Part shown: piece after piece, positions 43,752 through 54,375 of the stretch
How positions within the stretch are numbered: position 1 is the first letter of the stretch
How the letters are laid out: every line of letters starts with the position of its first letter
Source: Sepioteuthis lessoniana
Lineage: Eukaryota > Mollusca > Cephalopoda > Myopsida > Loliginidae
Length of the DNA: 64,000 bases
NCBI GenBank assembly: GCA_963585895.1
Contig: OY757911.1
Location: 92,164,655 to 92,228,654 of the forward strand
Direction of reading: 5' to 3'
Notes under the pieces: model-generated
Database searches by the model: none
Seen by the model: only the letters and a program-made list of their open reading frames with translations
What the model was told of the DNA's origin: nothing
Program-made: the position numbers and the translations under genes

Positions 43752-44590
43752 GCAGGTTGCGTCAGCTAAAATAGAATGAATGAAGGAAGTAGAGACAAAA
43801 CGTCAATTGAAAGTATTGAGACTCAACTTTATCACTATGGATAATCACAACTAAGTCTTGAGAGGGAAAAACTCCCAGAGAAATAATTGCTGTTGTTTTA
43901 GTCGAAGTCTTCGGTTCCTTTTTGGCGCCATGAAGTCACTTTTTTCCGAGTAGACTCAGGCTGTTCCTCTGGTCAGAGGCATCCTTGGAGATTATTTCTT
44001 TTGCATTTCTTTTGTTTTCTTTTATTAGTTATTGTTATCCATTTTATTTATTAATCATTCCCCACAAACATAAAAAAACTAGGCGCCATCCTTGTATTTA
44101 AAAACTAATTCCATAAATTAATAATTTCGTTAGTATATATCAATGACAGACATGTACACGAGATTGATTAATTTACGAATATTTAATGGCAAACATTTCT
44201 GGTAGTAGAATTTGATGGGTAAGCACTGAATCGAGTCAATTCTTTTCCGGACATTTCTTTGGTTATGTTTAGGCATTTTGTATATTGTGCATTCAAAATC
44301 GGGAAGAAATGGACTGTTGTTGGTGTGAAATCGATGCAAGCATTTCAATCAAAATATAGATATGTATAATATAAAGGAATAACCAATAAATAGACAGTAA
44401 GTAAACGACGAAAGATGAAATTCTCCTCAGACCACATAACTCGACTCTTCTCTCGCTACAAGTAACATCTTTTTAACTTGTTGATCGAAATTGCCTTTCT
44501 AAAGCAGAATTAGATTGCTTATCTTGCATCGACAAAATCAGAGATTGTTTCCTTCTTTCTCGCATAATTCCACACTCGCTGTTCAAATAA
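43752..44590. other. Non-repetitive unassigned sequence
   Basis: No repeat of the window recurs here. The minus-strand ORF 44130-44348 (72 codons) is unrecognised. Confidence 0.4.
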
Positions 44591-44599
44591 TATTAGTCC

Positions 44600-44837
44600 C
44601 AGTCTATTGGTTGATAGCAGCACTGACTTTCTTTTTATGTTTAACTGATTGGTCAAGGAATATCATTTGCATGAGCTGTTTCAAAGGCAATGTTTTCCTG
44701 GTGTTGGTGTGTGATCGAGCTGATCTGCCTTTGTTGGAATTCAGTTAAAGTTGTGCGTTTGTGCCGAGTGAAAGGTCTTGATCTCGAATTTTTAATGAAA
44801 TGTCTGTGTTAAGTAAAAAATAATTTTTTGTTTCCAG
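44600..44837 (+). promoter_or_regulatory. Possible promoter and first exon with splice donor
   Basis: Inverted CCAAT motifs (ATTGG) at 44606-44610 and 44648-44652 and an octamer ATTTGCAT at 44665-44672 precede about 160 bp of more balanced composition that ends in TTTCCAG|GTAAGTAAG at 44837/44838. This is a perfect donor consensus. No TATA box or coding start ties them together. The arrangement fits a 5' untranslated exon, but these short motifs can occur by chance. Confidence 0.2.
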
Positions 44838-44845
44838 GTAAGTAA

Positions 44846-45404
44846 GACGAGCTTTGTTTGTCCTTTGTTTAACCCTACCTCCTAAAAATCCAACAAAATC
44901 AAAGAAACAAACGATTTAACATAGATAATGGAATATCGGCTTTTTTCTTTTCTTTTTAGTCCTCCTAATCTTTTCAGTTCTAATTTCCTTGACTTCATAA
45001 GATGGCAAAGAATCAAGTTATCCGCTTATAGGAAAGTAGTCTCAGTATTATTGCTTTTTTTTTTTTACTTCTTGCATGGATGTTTTGACATTTGGCCTCA
45101 TTTCATTTGTTGCATTAGCACGGGAAGTAGGATGTATTAATAATAAATTTTATTTTTAAATAGTAAATAATTTTCTCGTTTTCACATCATCGGGGATTTC
45201 TTTTTGTAAATGCAATTCCAATCATTCTTAACCAATCTCACAATATTTGTTGATATGGGATTAGTTTAGGATCTCATGGAGCGAATGGTGTATATTAGCG
45301 GCCGTTGTTTGTACGATTTTTTTAAATAAATACTTTGTCATGAAGAAAAAAACAATTTATTTTGTTTGGCTCAGTAAATGGAACTTTGTGTCAAACTTTA
45401 TATA
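44846..45404. other. Unassigned sequence
   Basis: ORF 44928-45140 has a hydrophobic, Phe-rich composition typical of translated T-rich DNA. Confidence 0.4.
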
Positions 45405-46284
45405 GTCTAGTCGGCTGGGGTGGTAGAATACATCGACTGCATCTCTGCAGAGGGGTAAGACCTCACCACCACAAACAACGAGTATTCCGGATATGAAATT
45501 AAACCATTTGATGGCGGATCTCCAGCCTTGGAGATTTGGGAAATGTGGAGTACCCCTTTATTGCCATTACTTCCAATTCCTGATAGAGTCCTTGTCTATA
45601 CGTCAAATAGAACTGTTTCACATTGAAACTGAGTGCAAGAAAATGACTTATGCTAAACTGAACTGTTAGCAAAAAAAAACTTTTTCTTCTATCAACTGTG
45701 TGAAAACTAATGGCTAATCTGTAAGTGGTGATACATGACGATACTTAGAACCATTTAACTGTGTACAAACGCGTGGTTAATGTTGAATAGTGATTAGTGT
45801 TAAATAGCAGTACTTGCAACCTCTTCCCTGTCTCCAAACAAATGATTAATATTGAATAGATTTATTAGAGGTAATAATATCTAAGCTATTTAACCGTGTA
45901 GAAACGATAGCAATAGTAGTATGCAAACAAATTTTAATATAAAGTTACCGACAAACTAATCACTAACATACCATGTACATCTACTTAAATGTGTGCTAAC
46001 AAATGATAGATGCTAAACTGTTAGTGTTAGATAGCAATACTTGTAACCGTTTAATTTTGTGCAAACAAAGTATAAACAGGAAAAAGGATTACTCATATTA
46101 GATTTGCAATACTTGAAACCATTTAACTGTTTGCCAAAAATCTGATCTCAAGCTCGTTTAAAAATGTTATCAACAAATTGTGTATGCAAATCATTTGTAT
46201 TTAATGTCAAAGCAGGATTTGGCATTAAGTGACTAACAATGGTTGATATGCAATAAAATCAATGCCAACCCAACCAAACCAAAC
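45405..46284 (+). mobile_element. L-repeat, long form with extra internal modules
   Basis: Head TAGTCGGCTGGGGTGGTAGA and ATCTCTGCAGAGGGGTAAG. It then has at least five partly diverged modules containing GATAGCAATACTTG...AACCATTTAACTGTG...CAAACAAATGAT. The end is ACAATGGTTGATATGCAATA and (CCAAC)n. A CAAACTTT match at both edges may be the target duplication. At 880 bp it shows that length variation comes from module number. Confidence 0.85.
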
Positions 46285-46617
46285 TTTGTAATGTTTTACC
46301 AATAAAGATTTTGCCTATAACTATTGCATTTTATTTATTACACTGGAAATGTAGTAAAAATCAGTAACAGAGGTATTATTTGAGGTCAGGAAAAATCCAA
46401 ACTTTGCTCTCAAGTTAGGGCTATAACATGAATGATGTAAAAATTTTTTTAGTGATTTTACTATATTTTGAAAATTGTGAAAAGTGGAATTGATTAGGTC
46501 CTCCAGAAGGACAGATTTAATCAGCTTTAAAAAGCTATTCAGTTGCACTTGCTTTTAGGTAAGCTGAATAGTTAGCTAAAGGTTAATGTGTGGCCCATTT
46601 AGGTAAAAGCTTCCTCC
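46285..46617. other. Unassigned sequence
   Basis: The minus-strand ORF 46321-46548 is not recognised. Confidence 0.4.
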
Positions 46618-47031
46618 TTAATCGATGCCAACCGGTGAGAAATTGTCTGTAGCAACATGAGTCTTATAAAAAAATGCCCGGTGTGGTTGGTTTATGGTGA
46701 CACTTCCTATATCCACCCAGAATATAAAAGAAAAACGTGTTAGATGAAATCGAAAATCATTGGAAATATCAGGAAAAAAGATATTGATCTGAAATGTCCA
46801 AACGCTGTAGCCTACAACTAAAATATACCTTTCTTGGTGATAAGAAATCTTGGCTTTTGAAACGTAATAAGAGTCGAACCTGAATATGGAACTTTGGAAA
46901 GATAAAATGCCAAAACACGAGACAGTTAGGAAAAGTAACACAAGGTTAAGACTTAAAAATATTCGGCAAGATTTTGAATGACGGAAATTTTGAAAAGAAT
47001 AGTGTTTGGCAAATAACGTTTTTAAAGTCAT
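46618..47031 (-). CDS. Hypothetical 137-codon ORF with N-terminal membrane segment
   Basis: Starts MTLKTLFAKHYSFQNF, with Lys/Arg/His residues before a 22-residue hydrophobic stretch IFLSLNLVLLFLTVSCFGIL. The following part is mixed, with two Cys only near the membrane segment. This layout suits a type II membrane (signal-anchor) start such as those of Golgi enzymes, but no catalytic motif follows and the ORF simply stops. A GGGTGGATATAGG context near codon 108 could be a splice donor. It lies in non-repetitive sequence. It may be a first coding exon or chance. Confidence 0.25.
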   Translation of the reverse strand: MTLKTLFAKHYSFQNFRHSKSCRIFLSLNLVLLFLTVSCFGILSFQSSIFRFDSYYVSKAKISYHQERYILVVGYSVWTFQINIFFPDISNDFRFHLTRFSFIFWVDIGSVTINQPHRAFFYKTHVATDNFSPVGID

Positions 47032-47560
47032 GAATCAAAAGTCGTCGACTTTTTAATTCATGTTTCTATGAATCATTGACTTCGTGTAAATTCTTAATAC
47101 CAAATAATTTTAAATAATACCAAGTAATTTTAAATAAAAATTAGGAAATGTATATTTCTTTTAGTTACTTTATTTTGATTTTTTAAAATTACTTTGAATT
47201 AATTGTAGAACATAAAAAGGTGGACAGAAAAGTTCAGATGATGTTATATTTTAGTTGATGGCTTTTTTTATCTATGGGATTCAAGCACTGCAGTAATGAT
47301 GGAAGAAGTGAATTTACTTCGAAGATATCTGTTGAAAAATACACCCTATTTTGTCACATTCTTTGAGGATATATCGGTGACCCAACGAACCCTTCACCGA
47401 CCATCGTATATCCATTAAAGAATCAGATTATGTAAAAAAGAAATGTAACTTTTGCATCAACTTTTATTAGAAGTTTCTGCAGCTTAAATTAGTTGCAGCC
47501 TTGCTCTACCAATACATTTATTTAGTAAGAGTTGCTTTGCCTAAAAGCAAAAGTAAGAGA
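47032..47560. other. Unassigned sequence
   Basis: No ORF of note and no recognised repeat. Confidence 0.5.
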
Positions 47561-47982
47561 TTGCCTAAGCGGCTGGAGCTGTAGAATATACCGACTGCTT
47601 CACTGCAGAGGAGTGAGCCCCTCTCCACAATGAGTGTCCTGATATGACACTAATCAACTTGATAGTGAGGTTCCAGTAATGCTGGAGCTTTGGGGAATGG
47701 GGAGTACCCTTTCATTGCCATTTGTGCCAAGTCCACTCTGACTCGGAGTGGTAGCACCTGATAGGGTCCTTTCTATGGGTCAAATAGAATTAAACTGAGT
47801 ACTTATGCTAAATTGAATTGTTTAAATAGAACTCTTTTGACATTTAACTTTTTGTAATAAAAAGAATATACTTCTAAACAAACTGAATTGTCTGAAATTC
47901 AATTAGGTGTGAAATGACATGATAAGGGTTGATACGCCGTAAAATAAAACAACCAACTAACTAACGAACCAAAGCAAAAGAA
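47561..47982 (+). mobile_element. L-repeat, complete, short form
   Basis: Head TTGCCTAAGCGGCTGGAGCT, centre GCACCTGATAGGGTCC, and the tail GGTTGATACGCCGTAAAAT then CAACCAACTAACTAACG. AAAGCAAAAG borders both ends and is a likely target duplication. Confidence 0.88.
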
Positions 47983-48028
47983 AAAAATAAACTAAAAAAT
48001 ATTGTTGATATTCTTAATACAATATTTT

Positions 48029-48059
48029 ATTATCATCATCAGAATTCTCTCTCTCTCTC

Positions 48060-48105
<46 letters not shown>

Positions 48106-48660
48106 CGTCCCTATCATCCATCACTCACGAAAGGCTTTCCAAACCCAGTGTCCGTACAGAGTTGATATTGAAAATTTCTTGCTGGTCAGTGAACACTTGA
48201 GAGTCTGTGTAGAGGTCTGTACAAGAACTTCACTTAAGAGCTCGTCCTTGCTTCTCCAACAGTGTGTTGAATATCTCGTTTGCCTTACTTTGATAGTTTT
48301 AAGATAGGAAGTCGGTGGTCATACAGCAGCTGTTTCGTACAGTGTTGTTTCCATGATTTGTTGAAAACAGCACGCTGTATACTCGTTTAGTTTCCATCTA
48401 ACCTTTTTTTTCTATTCGTTTTGTGAGTGTTTATATCATGCACCCATATAGTAGTATTGAAATAAGCATATTTTGGAAGAAATCTCATTTTATTTTATGG
48501 GATAGATCAATTTCCATAGAATCGATAAACTGTCGTTCGCAGTCCATGTCTTCGCTAGACGTACGTTGACTTCATTTTCAGTCGAAGAGATATCTGCCGA
48601 GGTATATGAGCTTGTCTACTCACTTTATTTCTAAATAAAATAACAAGTTGACCTCTTTGG
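48029..48660 (-). mobile_element. RTE-like LINE 3' end with a (CT)n burst
   Basis: On the minus strand the ATG repeat tail (ATCATCATC at 48032-48041) is preceded by (AG)n at 48047-48102, then by the ATGGATGATAGGGACGGATG region. The order continues to about 48650 with CACTTAAGAGCTCGTCC and ATGCACCCATATAGTAG on the plus strand. Many indels; no long frame. Confidence 0.8.
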
Positions 48661-48809
48661 CTGTAAAACTTACAAAGGAACAAAAATTTCATGGCAGCCA
48701 CTTGGTTTACAGAAGTTACGAAAATCCACTATAACACCCCAACATGAAAGCTCTCAATGAGTAACTCACTAATATTAGCTTGTGAGTTGGCTACCTAAAT
48801 TGTTAGTAC

Positions 48810-49012
48810 TACGGCATGTTAATCCTTTTTGGGTTATTTAATACCGAAGATAATTTGTTTTTTCCAGAAATTATATGGTTTCAATTAATTAATGACTATA
48901 ATCATTTTTAAACAATTATAGCTTCGAGTTACTGCTCTTAATATAAATAAAATGGATATAGTTATATGGTTTCCAGTATCTGATGATAATAATAATGTAG
49001 TCACAATGATAT
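48810..49012 (-). repeat. L-related tail and modules
   Basis: TACGGCATGTTAATCCTTTT and GGGTTATTTAATACCGAAG form the tail, followed by ATTATATGGTTTCAATTAA and AGTTATATGGTTTCCAGTA modules. No head. Confidence 0.55.
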
Positions 49013-49020
49013 AGCTGAAC

Positions 49021-49170
49021 TTTTTCGAGGGCAACCTGAAGGCTCCATTTTCGATAGCTACTACTCCAAGGTGTTGGAGAGCGCGCTACTCCTTTCTCTG
49101 GATTGCTTCACTTTACCCTTGATACGTACCTTATATTGCTGAGTGTTAAGGAAAGAGGTGTCAAGTAAAC
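49021..49170 (-). mobile_element. SINE-C, 3' part only
   Basis: The plus strand reads CGAGGGCAACCTGAAGGC, then AGCTACTACTCCAAGGTG and TTGATACGTACCTTATA, the complement of the SINE-C body and 3' end. Confidence 0.75.
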
Positions 49171-49436
49171 ACAATTATTTAGTTTCAAGTAACTATTTCT
49201 ATTTAGTAATATCCATTTGCTTGCACACACTTATATTGTTTCAATTGAATAATAATAATTTGTCAGGTGACCAGACCAAGTGACTGTCAACAAAAAAAGA
49301 GAACCTGCCGAATATTGGACTTTGTCGTCCCGACAGACTACAGAGTAAAATAAAGAGAAAAGAAAGATAAATATCTAGACCTTGTTAGAGAAATAATAAT
49401 AAAAATGCAACAATGGATCATGAAAGTGACGGTGAT

Positions 49437-49711
49437 CCTATTTACCCAACCCCTCCGCTCGGGCAGGATATGACACAAGGTCAATTTTTAAAGCAGAGTT
49501 TAACAGGTTTGAATTCAGAGTTTTATTTCTCCTAGCTGAAGAACTTAGTCTGTCCTACTATTTACCCATAGCTGGAGGGGGAATAATTGGTTTCATACCT
49601 TTCCCAAGGGTATTAGTGCTATGTGAAATGCAATCAATCTCGTCCAGGATTTGAACTCGTGTCACCGTGTCCAATTCCTGCGACGATAACCATTACACCA
49701 CGGGCACCTCC
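49437..49711 (-). mobile_element. SINE-A, full length (tail at a repeated flank)
   Basis: Complete from GGAGGTGCCCGTGGTGTAAT (minus strand) to GGGTTGGGTAAATAGG. CATGAAAGTGACGGTGAT lies immediately left of its tail (49419-49436). Confidence 0.92.
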
Positions 49712-50117
49712 ATTTTCTGGACTATCTTTTCAACACAAGCTGGTTGTGAAGAACCCACCTTTTAGCCCACTTTTGAACATTTTATTGACTAAGACGTGTT
49801 TCTCCGTGCACATTACACATCCCTCTGTAAATTACCCACAGTTTGCACATCTAAGCCACCAGACATTTGCTGACAGACTTTTGTTCAGACTGATTTGCAA
49901 CCATTTTTTAGGCTCTAAGTAAACTTTTTTGTATAAGTGAAATAATCTTGGCAATAAATCAATTTCAAATAAAGACAAGTTTACATGTATGGAAAAAATA
50001 TGAATGTTTTAAAAGTTTACACTAATTTATTGAACGACTATTGTATATACAAGCATGGAAACACACACACACACACACACACATACATATATTATATGCA
50101 TACACAGGCGCATTTAA
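49712..50117. other. Unassigned spacer with (CA)n
   Basis: CA repeats at 50060-50084 give the HT-rich ORF. The rest is of unknown origin. Confidence 0.5.
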
Positions 50118-50270
50118 CTATATTGGAAATGGACACGCTGAGTTCAAATTCTGAACTAGTCTGGGTAAAAAATAGAGCAGACTGGGCTGTTTAACCTTGG
50201 TAAGGCAATCTGTCTTGAAATAAAACTTCGAATTCAAACCAGTTAAACTCTTTTGTCATATCCTGAAAAT
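50118..50270 (+). mobile_element. SINE-A, internally deleted
   Basis: GGAAATGGACACGCTGAGTT, GGTAAAAAATAGAGCAGACT, TTCGAATTCAAACCAGTTAA, TTTGTCATATCCTG. Opposite in orientation to the two flanking copies. Confidence 0.75.
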
Positions 50271-50316
50271 GTGCTTGAGTTTAGACGGCCATTTGCCCAT
50301 CGCGCTATATATATAT

Positions 50317-50594
50317 ATTTACCAGCCCCTCCGCTCGAGCAGGATATGACACAAGGTCAATTTTTAAGCGGTGTTTAACAGGTTTGAATTCAGAGTTTTC
50401 CTTCTCCTAGACGTTGCTGCTGAAGAACCTAGTCTGCCCTACTATTTACCCATAGCTGGAGGGAGAATAATTGGATTCATACCTTTCCCAAGGGTATTAG
50501 TGCTATGTGAAATGCAATCAGTCTTGTCCAGGAATTGAACTCGTATCGCCGTGTCCATATCTGGTGACGATAACCATTACATCACGGGCACCTC
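50317..50594 (-). mobile_element. SINE-A, full length (head at a repeated flank)
   Basis: Complete from GGAGGTGCCCGTGATGTAAT (minus strand) to GGGGCTGGTAAATATA. CATGAAAGTGACGGTGAT lies at 50595-50612, next to its head. This is the same 18-mer that lies left of the SINE at 49437. Confidence 0.92.
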
Positions 50595-50821
50595 CATGAA
50601 AGTGACGGTGATACCAATTGTAATTTGAACACTCGAAACTATCCCAAAATGGAGTTGAAGTGTTGGAAATAATATGGCAAGTGGAGACCATCCAGATTAC
50701 TGGATCATTAAAATTGGCCAGAATACAGAGAATAGAATTGAGAAGACTCACTGTCACTCAAACTCTAGTGGTAAACCATCAACTTACACTGGTGTGAAGA
50801 ACTCTTTAATCAGTAAAGTGA

Positions 50822-51080
50822 TAAGTCATAAACAATTATATCTTTGAGTAACTTGCGCAGTTAAATGGTTTCAAATATTCCTATCTGATACAAATAATTT
50901 TCCAATATATCTATTTAATTTTTGACAGGACCATAACAAGTACTACTAAGTTGACTTAGAGTGGAACTGGGAGTAATGGCAACGAAAATATGACTACACG
51001 CGAAGAAAGTTCCAGAATTGGATCCCCAAAATCGGACGCAGTTTAGTTTCAGGACACAAATGACTTGGGAGGTAATTGCC
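50822..51080 (-). repeat. L-related repeat, diverged
   Basis: GCAGTTAAATGGTTTCAAAT module, then GACAGGACCATAACAAG, GAGTGGAACTGGGAGTAATG and TTCAGGACACAAATG, matching the L centre and head region on the minus strand. Confidence 0.55.
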
Positions 51081-51429
51081 ACTCGATATGCACAATCTTT
51101 TAAATTGAGTCAAATCAAATAATTAATACCGTCACGTGATTTAAGTCTGTTTCCATAATATAAATTTCTTGACTAATTTTCAACAGCATTTAAAAAAAAA
51201 ATACAAGTAGAAATGTAAACATCTGTCCATAATGATATTGACTCAGCTATTTCGGATGGAAGACACAATTAACACACTTTTATTACATATGAAAAATTGA
51301 ATAAAGCGCAAAGAAAGTTCCTCTTCAAATTCTTTTAATTTTGAATTAGTTTATTTTCTAATTGTATTTTAATTGTATTGTTCAAATAAAAAAAACTCGC
51401 AGTGATGAGCGGTTTTTGATGGGTACCGA

Positions 51430-51431
<2 letters not shown>
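51081..51431. other. Unassigned sequence
   Basis: Nothing recognised. Confidence 0.5.

Positions 51432-51484
<53 letters not shown>
51432..51484. repeat. (TA)n(CA)n microsatellite
   Basis: About 19 TA units then CA repeats. Confidence 0.95.
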
Positions 51485-51779
51485 AAGTCAAGTAAGCTGA
51501 TGGTAGGAACGATTTTATCTTGGGATATTTTCTTTCAATATCCGTGTAAAATAATATATATTTTTTTACATCAAAGATAATTCAAAATCCAGCAGAGAGC
51601 TCTGTGTGAAATAATAATAAATTAAGATACATAGCAATTAATTCGGTATAAAAGAAAAACCTCTGAAAATTACCTATATTTGTTTATGATAATATTTATG
51701 TATTTAAATAAAGGTTCAGCTGCACTAAAGATAATCACAAACAATATGAGAGATTTTAAAATTTTTTTCTTTTATATGA
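51485..51779. other. AT-rich unassigned sequence
   Basis: Nothing recognised. Confidence 0.5.
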
Positions 51780-51935
51780 AATTACAGGAATTATATATAT
51801 ATATGTATATATAATCCAGACTGAAACTGCGAATAAACAATGAATGAAACATTAATATCCTTCAAAATAATCGCCTTCGTATTCACCACATTTATTACAG
51901 TGAGTTTTAAATTGGTCGAAACACGTAAAAACTAA
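51780..51935 (-). pseudogene. Mariner transposase C-terminus relic
   Basis: On the minus strand CFDQFKTHCNKCGEYEGDYF is followed by EGY and a stop. It corresponds to the usual mariner end in which a Trp/Cys-containing stretch is followed by GEYFEGD; one or two codons differ. Only this end remains; no terminal repeats were paired. Confidence 0.55.
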
Positions 51936-52782
51936 GCTGTCATATCTCTTTTGATAGGCTGATTAGATGATTGATCTTAACAGCACATCAACCCGTCTGG
52001 GATTATTTTATGCCAAGAAGTTAGGGAACCACTTACATAGTACATTTATATCTAACTTTTGTTGTAGCTGTTCCTTAATACAGACATAACTATTTTCAAT
52101 GCCCTATTGCATTTTTTATATAGCTATAATCATTTGTTTGTACACTGTTATGAAATATCAAGTATCATTATATAATGCAAGTATTTTGCACAGATCCATC
52201 TAATATTATTATTATAGAGATTATGCGTTTGTCAGTTAATCAACGTACATTACCATTGACGTCACAATTCCCTTAGTTATTTGCGTCATATTCTCAATGA
52301 TTATTTGACAATCATTATTTATTCTTAATTAGCATTTTATTTGAAAACGGTGGATCTATTAGTCTAGCTGGGTTAGATTTGCTTAAAAACAGCCCATTTT
52401 ATTAAAAAATTCACCTGACGTTCCACTAAGCCAGATCTGATATGAAATCATTTTATAGTGAGGGTGAGGGGTAATGAATAAACCGAGACTCACGTGCAGT
52501 CGTTTAGAAATTTGGGTTTAATAAATAATTACTCGGGGTTATTGATTTCTACTAATATTTTTTTGTCTCAAATGTAATGAAAAGAAACCGAGGTATAATT
52601 TAATATTGAAATCAGTTAAGATAAAAATAGGTTCAATTTTTTAAAAAAGCGCTCGAACTTAATTTCTTTAGTTATTTTTTTCTAATTCAATTCAATGTTT
52701 TATTACATTAAAACATAAATACTTGCACCCGGTGGGTACATATCTTTTTCTTGTACTCATAATCTATACCCAAGTATATGTT
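51936..52782. other. Unassigned AT-rich sequence
   Basis: A perfect TGACGTCA palindrome lies at 52258-52265; no promoter-like context supports a function. A short L-like module near 52120-52190. Confidence 0.4.
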
Positions 52783-53247
52783 AGCCAAGTTAGCTGGGAC
52801 GGGAGAAAATACCGACTACATCTCTGCAGAGTGGTAAGACCCACAAAAAAGGTGTCCAGGATATGACATTAAACAATCCTATGGTGGGACTCCTTTAATG
52901 CTGGAGCTTTGGAGATTCCAGAGTATTTCTTCATTGCTATTGTTACCACGTCCACACTGACCGGGTGTAGTAGCAGCTGATATGGTCCTCTCCATCAGTC
53001 AATTAGAACTGTTTGAAATTGAAACTGTCTGCAAATAAATGACTATGCTAAAATTATTAAAAAAATAAGACTGATTATTCAACTGTGTAAACAAATGACT
53101 GAAGCTTAATCAAATTGTTTATGGTAAATACTTGTAACCAGTTCATTGTGTGCAAAATTGTAACCACTTCACTGTGTACAAACAAATGATTAATATGGAA
53201 TTGAATCATAAGTGTTATATTGGAATAGTGGAAAACATTTAACTCTG

Positions 53248-53488
53248 TATAGTGGGTAGAGTGTTCGCCAATTATCCGGAAGACCTGGTTCAATCCCATG
53301 TCGCGTCATAACTAAGACTTTAAAAATGGTACTTGATACCTCCTTGCTTAACACTCAGCAATATAAGGTACGTATCCAGGGCAAAGTGGAGCAATCCAGA
53401 GAAAGGAGTCACCCCCGACACATCAGTGTAGTAGCTATCGAAAAGGGAACCTTCTGGTCGCCCTCGACTATAGTCGCAAACTTTACTT
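53248..53488 (+). mobile_element. SINE-C inside an L-repeat
   Basis: AGTGGGTAGAGTGTTCGCCA, B box GGTTCAATCCC, body and the end CCCTCGACTATAGTCGC. TTTAACT occurs near both edges as a possible short duplication. Confidence 0.88.
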
Positions 53489-53829
53489 TAACTAGCAATG
53501 CTACTATGCATCCAAATTAGTAATAACTCTTTTAAAAATCAAATTACGAACATACTGGTCACTTACAAATCATTTGTGTATATTCATTTAAATGTGTGCT
53601 AACAAATGACTGATTTTAAATTATTTGTGTTACATAGCAACACTTGAAGCTATTTAACTGTGTGCAAACGAAGGATTAATATTATGCATATTAGATTGCA
53701 ATACTTGTAACCAGTTTACTGTGAGCAAATAAAAAAAGGTCGTTGAAAGATGTTATCAGGAAAATGTTTACAAATCATATATATTTGATATATATATGAA
53801 GACGATTTGGCATTATTTAACCTACAATG

Positions 53830-54038
53830 TGTTGTGGCATAATCACTTACTAATGGACTCAAACACTCTCCATAACACCAGAAGACACAGTAATACGAAG
53901 TCAGTATAGATCCGGAAGTTAACCTCGCCCCCACGTGGTTATGCGAACTAGCTTACCGTCCTATATTCTTGTAACCATATACTTATACTTTAACCGTGGT
54001 GTTCTGTTCTCTTTGTAACCACTTCTAGGGCCATAACC
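53830..54038. mobile_element. 209-bp insertion, solo-LTR-like
   Basis: Splits the L tail between CAATG (53825-53829) and CAATG (54039-54043), a 5-bp target duplication. The insert starts TGTTGTGGCATAATC and ends GGGCCATAACC. TG start, inverted-repeat-like ends (GTTGTGG / CCATAAC) and a 5-bp duplication suit a small solo LTR of Pao/BEL or gypsy type. No internal genes are present to confirm it. Confidence 0.6.
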
Positions 54039-54078
54039 CAATGGTTGATATGCCATAAAACCCAACTAAACCAAACAA

Positions 54079-54375
54079 TTATATGGATTCTAGTAACTCT
54101 CTCTGTTAAATAGTAATTACTTATTTGAACACGTTATAAGCTGTAAAGTATTCATATCTTATAGAGACCATTTTTAAACAAATCTATTAGACCCACAGAT
54201 AGGATCCTAATGGGAATTACTAGTCAAGACCAGAGTGGACCTAGGAGTAATTGCTATGAGGAAATGACTTCATACTCTTCTTATAGACAGAACTGGAGCC
54301 TCACTACCAGATTCAGTTCAGTGTCGTACCCATGACACTCTTTTTTGAATGGGATCTTACCTAATCTGCTGAGGA
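54079..54375 (-). repeat. L-related repeat, head-out copy
   Basis: Plus strand TAGACCCACAGATAGGATCC, GAGTGGACCTAGGAGTAATT and TGTCGTACCCATGACACTC give the L centre and head on the minus strand. It is tail to tail with the plus-strand L copy at its left. Confidence 0.6.

Larger units (their letters stand above)
52783..54076 (+). mobile_element. L-repeat, long form with two nested insertions
   Basis: Head TAGCCAAGTTAGCTGGGACG, CATCTCTGCAGAGTGGTAAG, modules, then a SINE-C at 53248-53488. More modules (GCAAACGAAGGATTAATATT) follow. The tail TTGGCATTATTTAACCTACA is itself interrupted at 53830-54038 and resumes as ATGGTTGATATGCCATAAAA with CCAAC. Removal of both inserts restores a continuous L-repeat. 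Confidence 0.85.
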
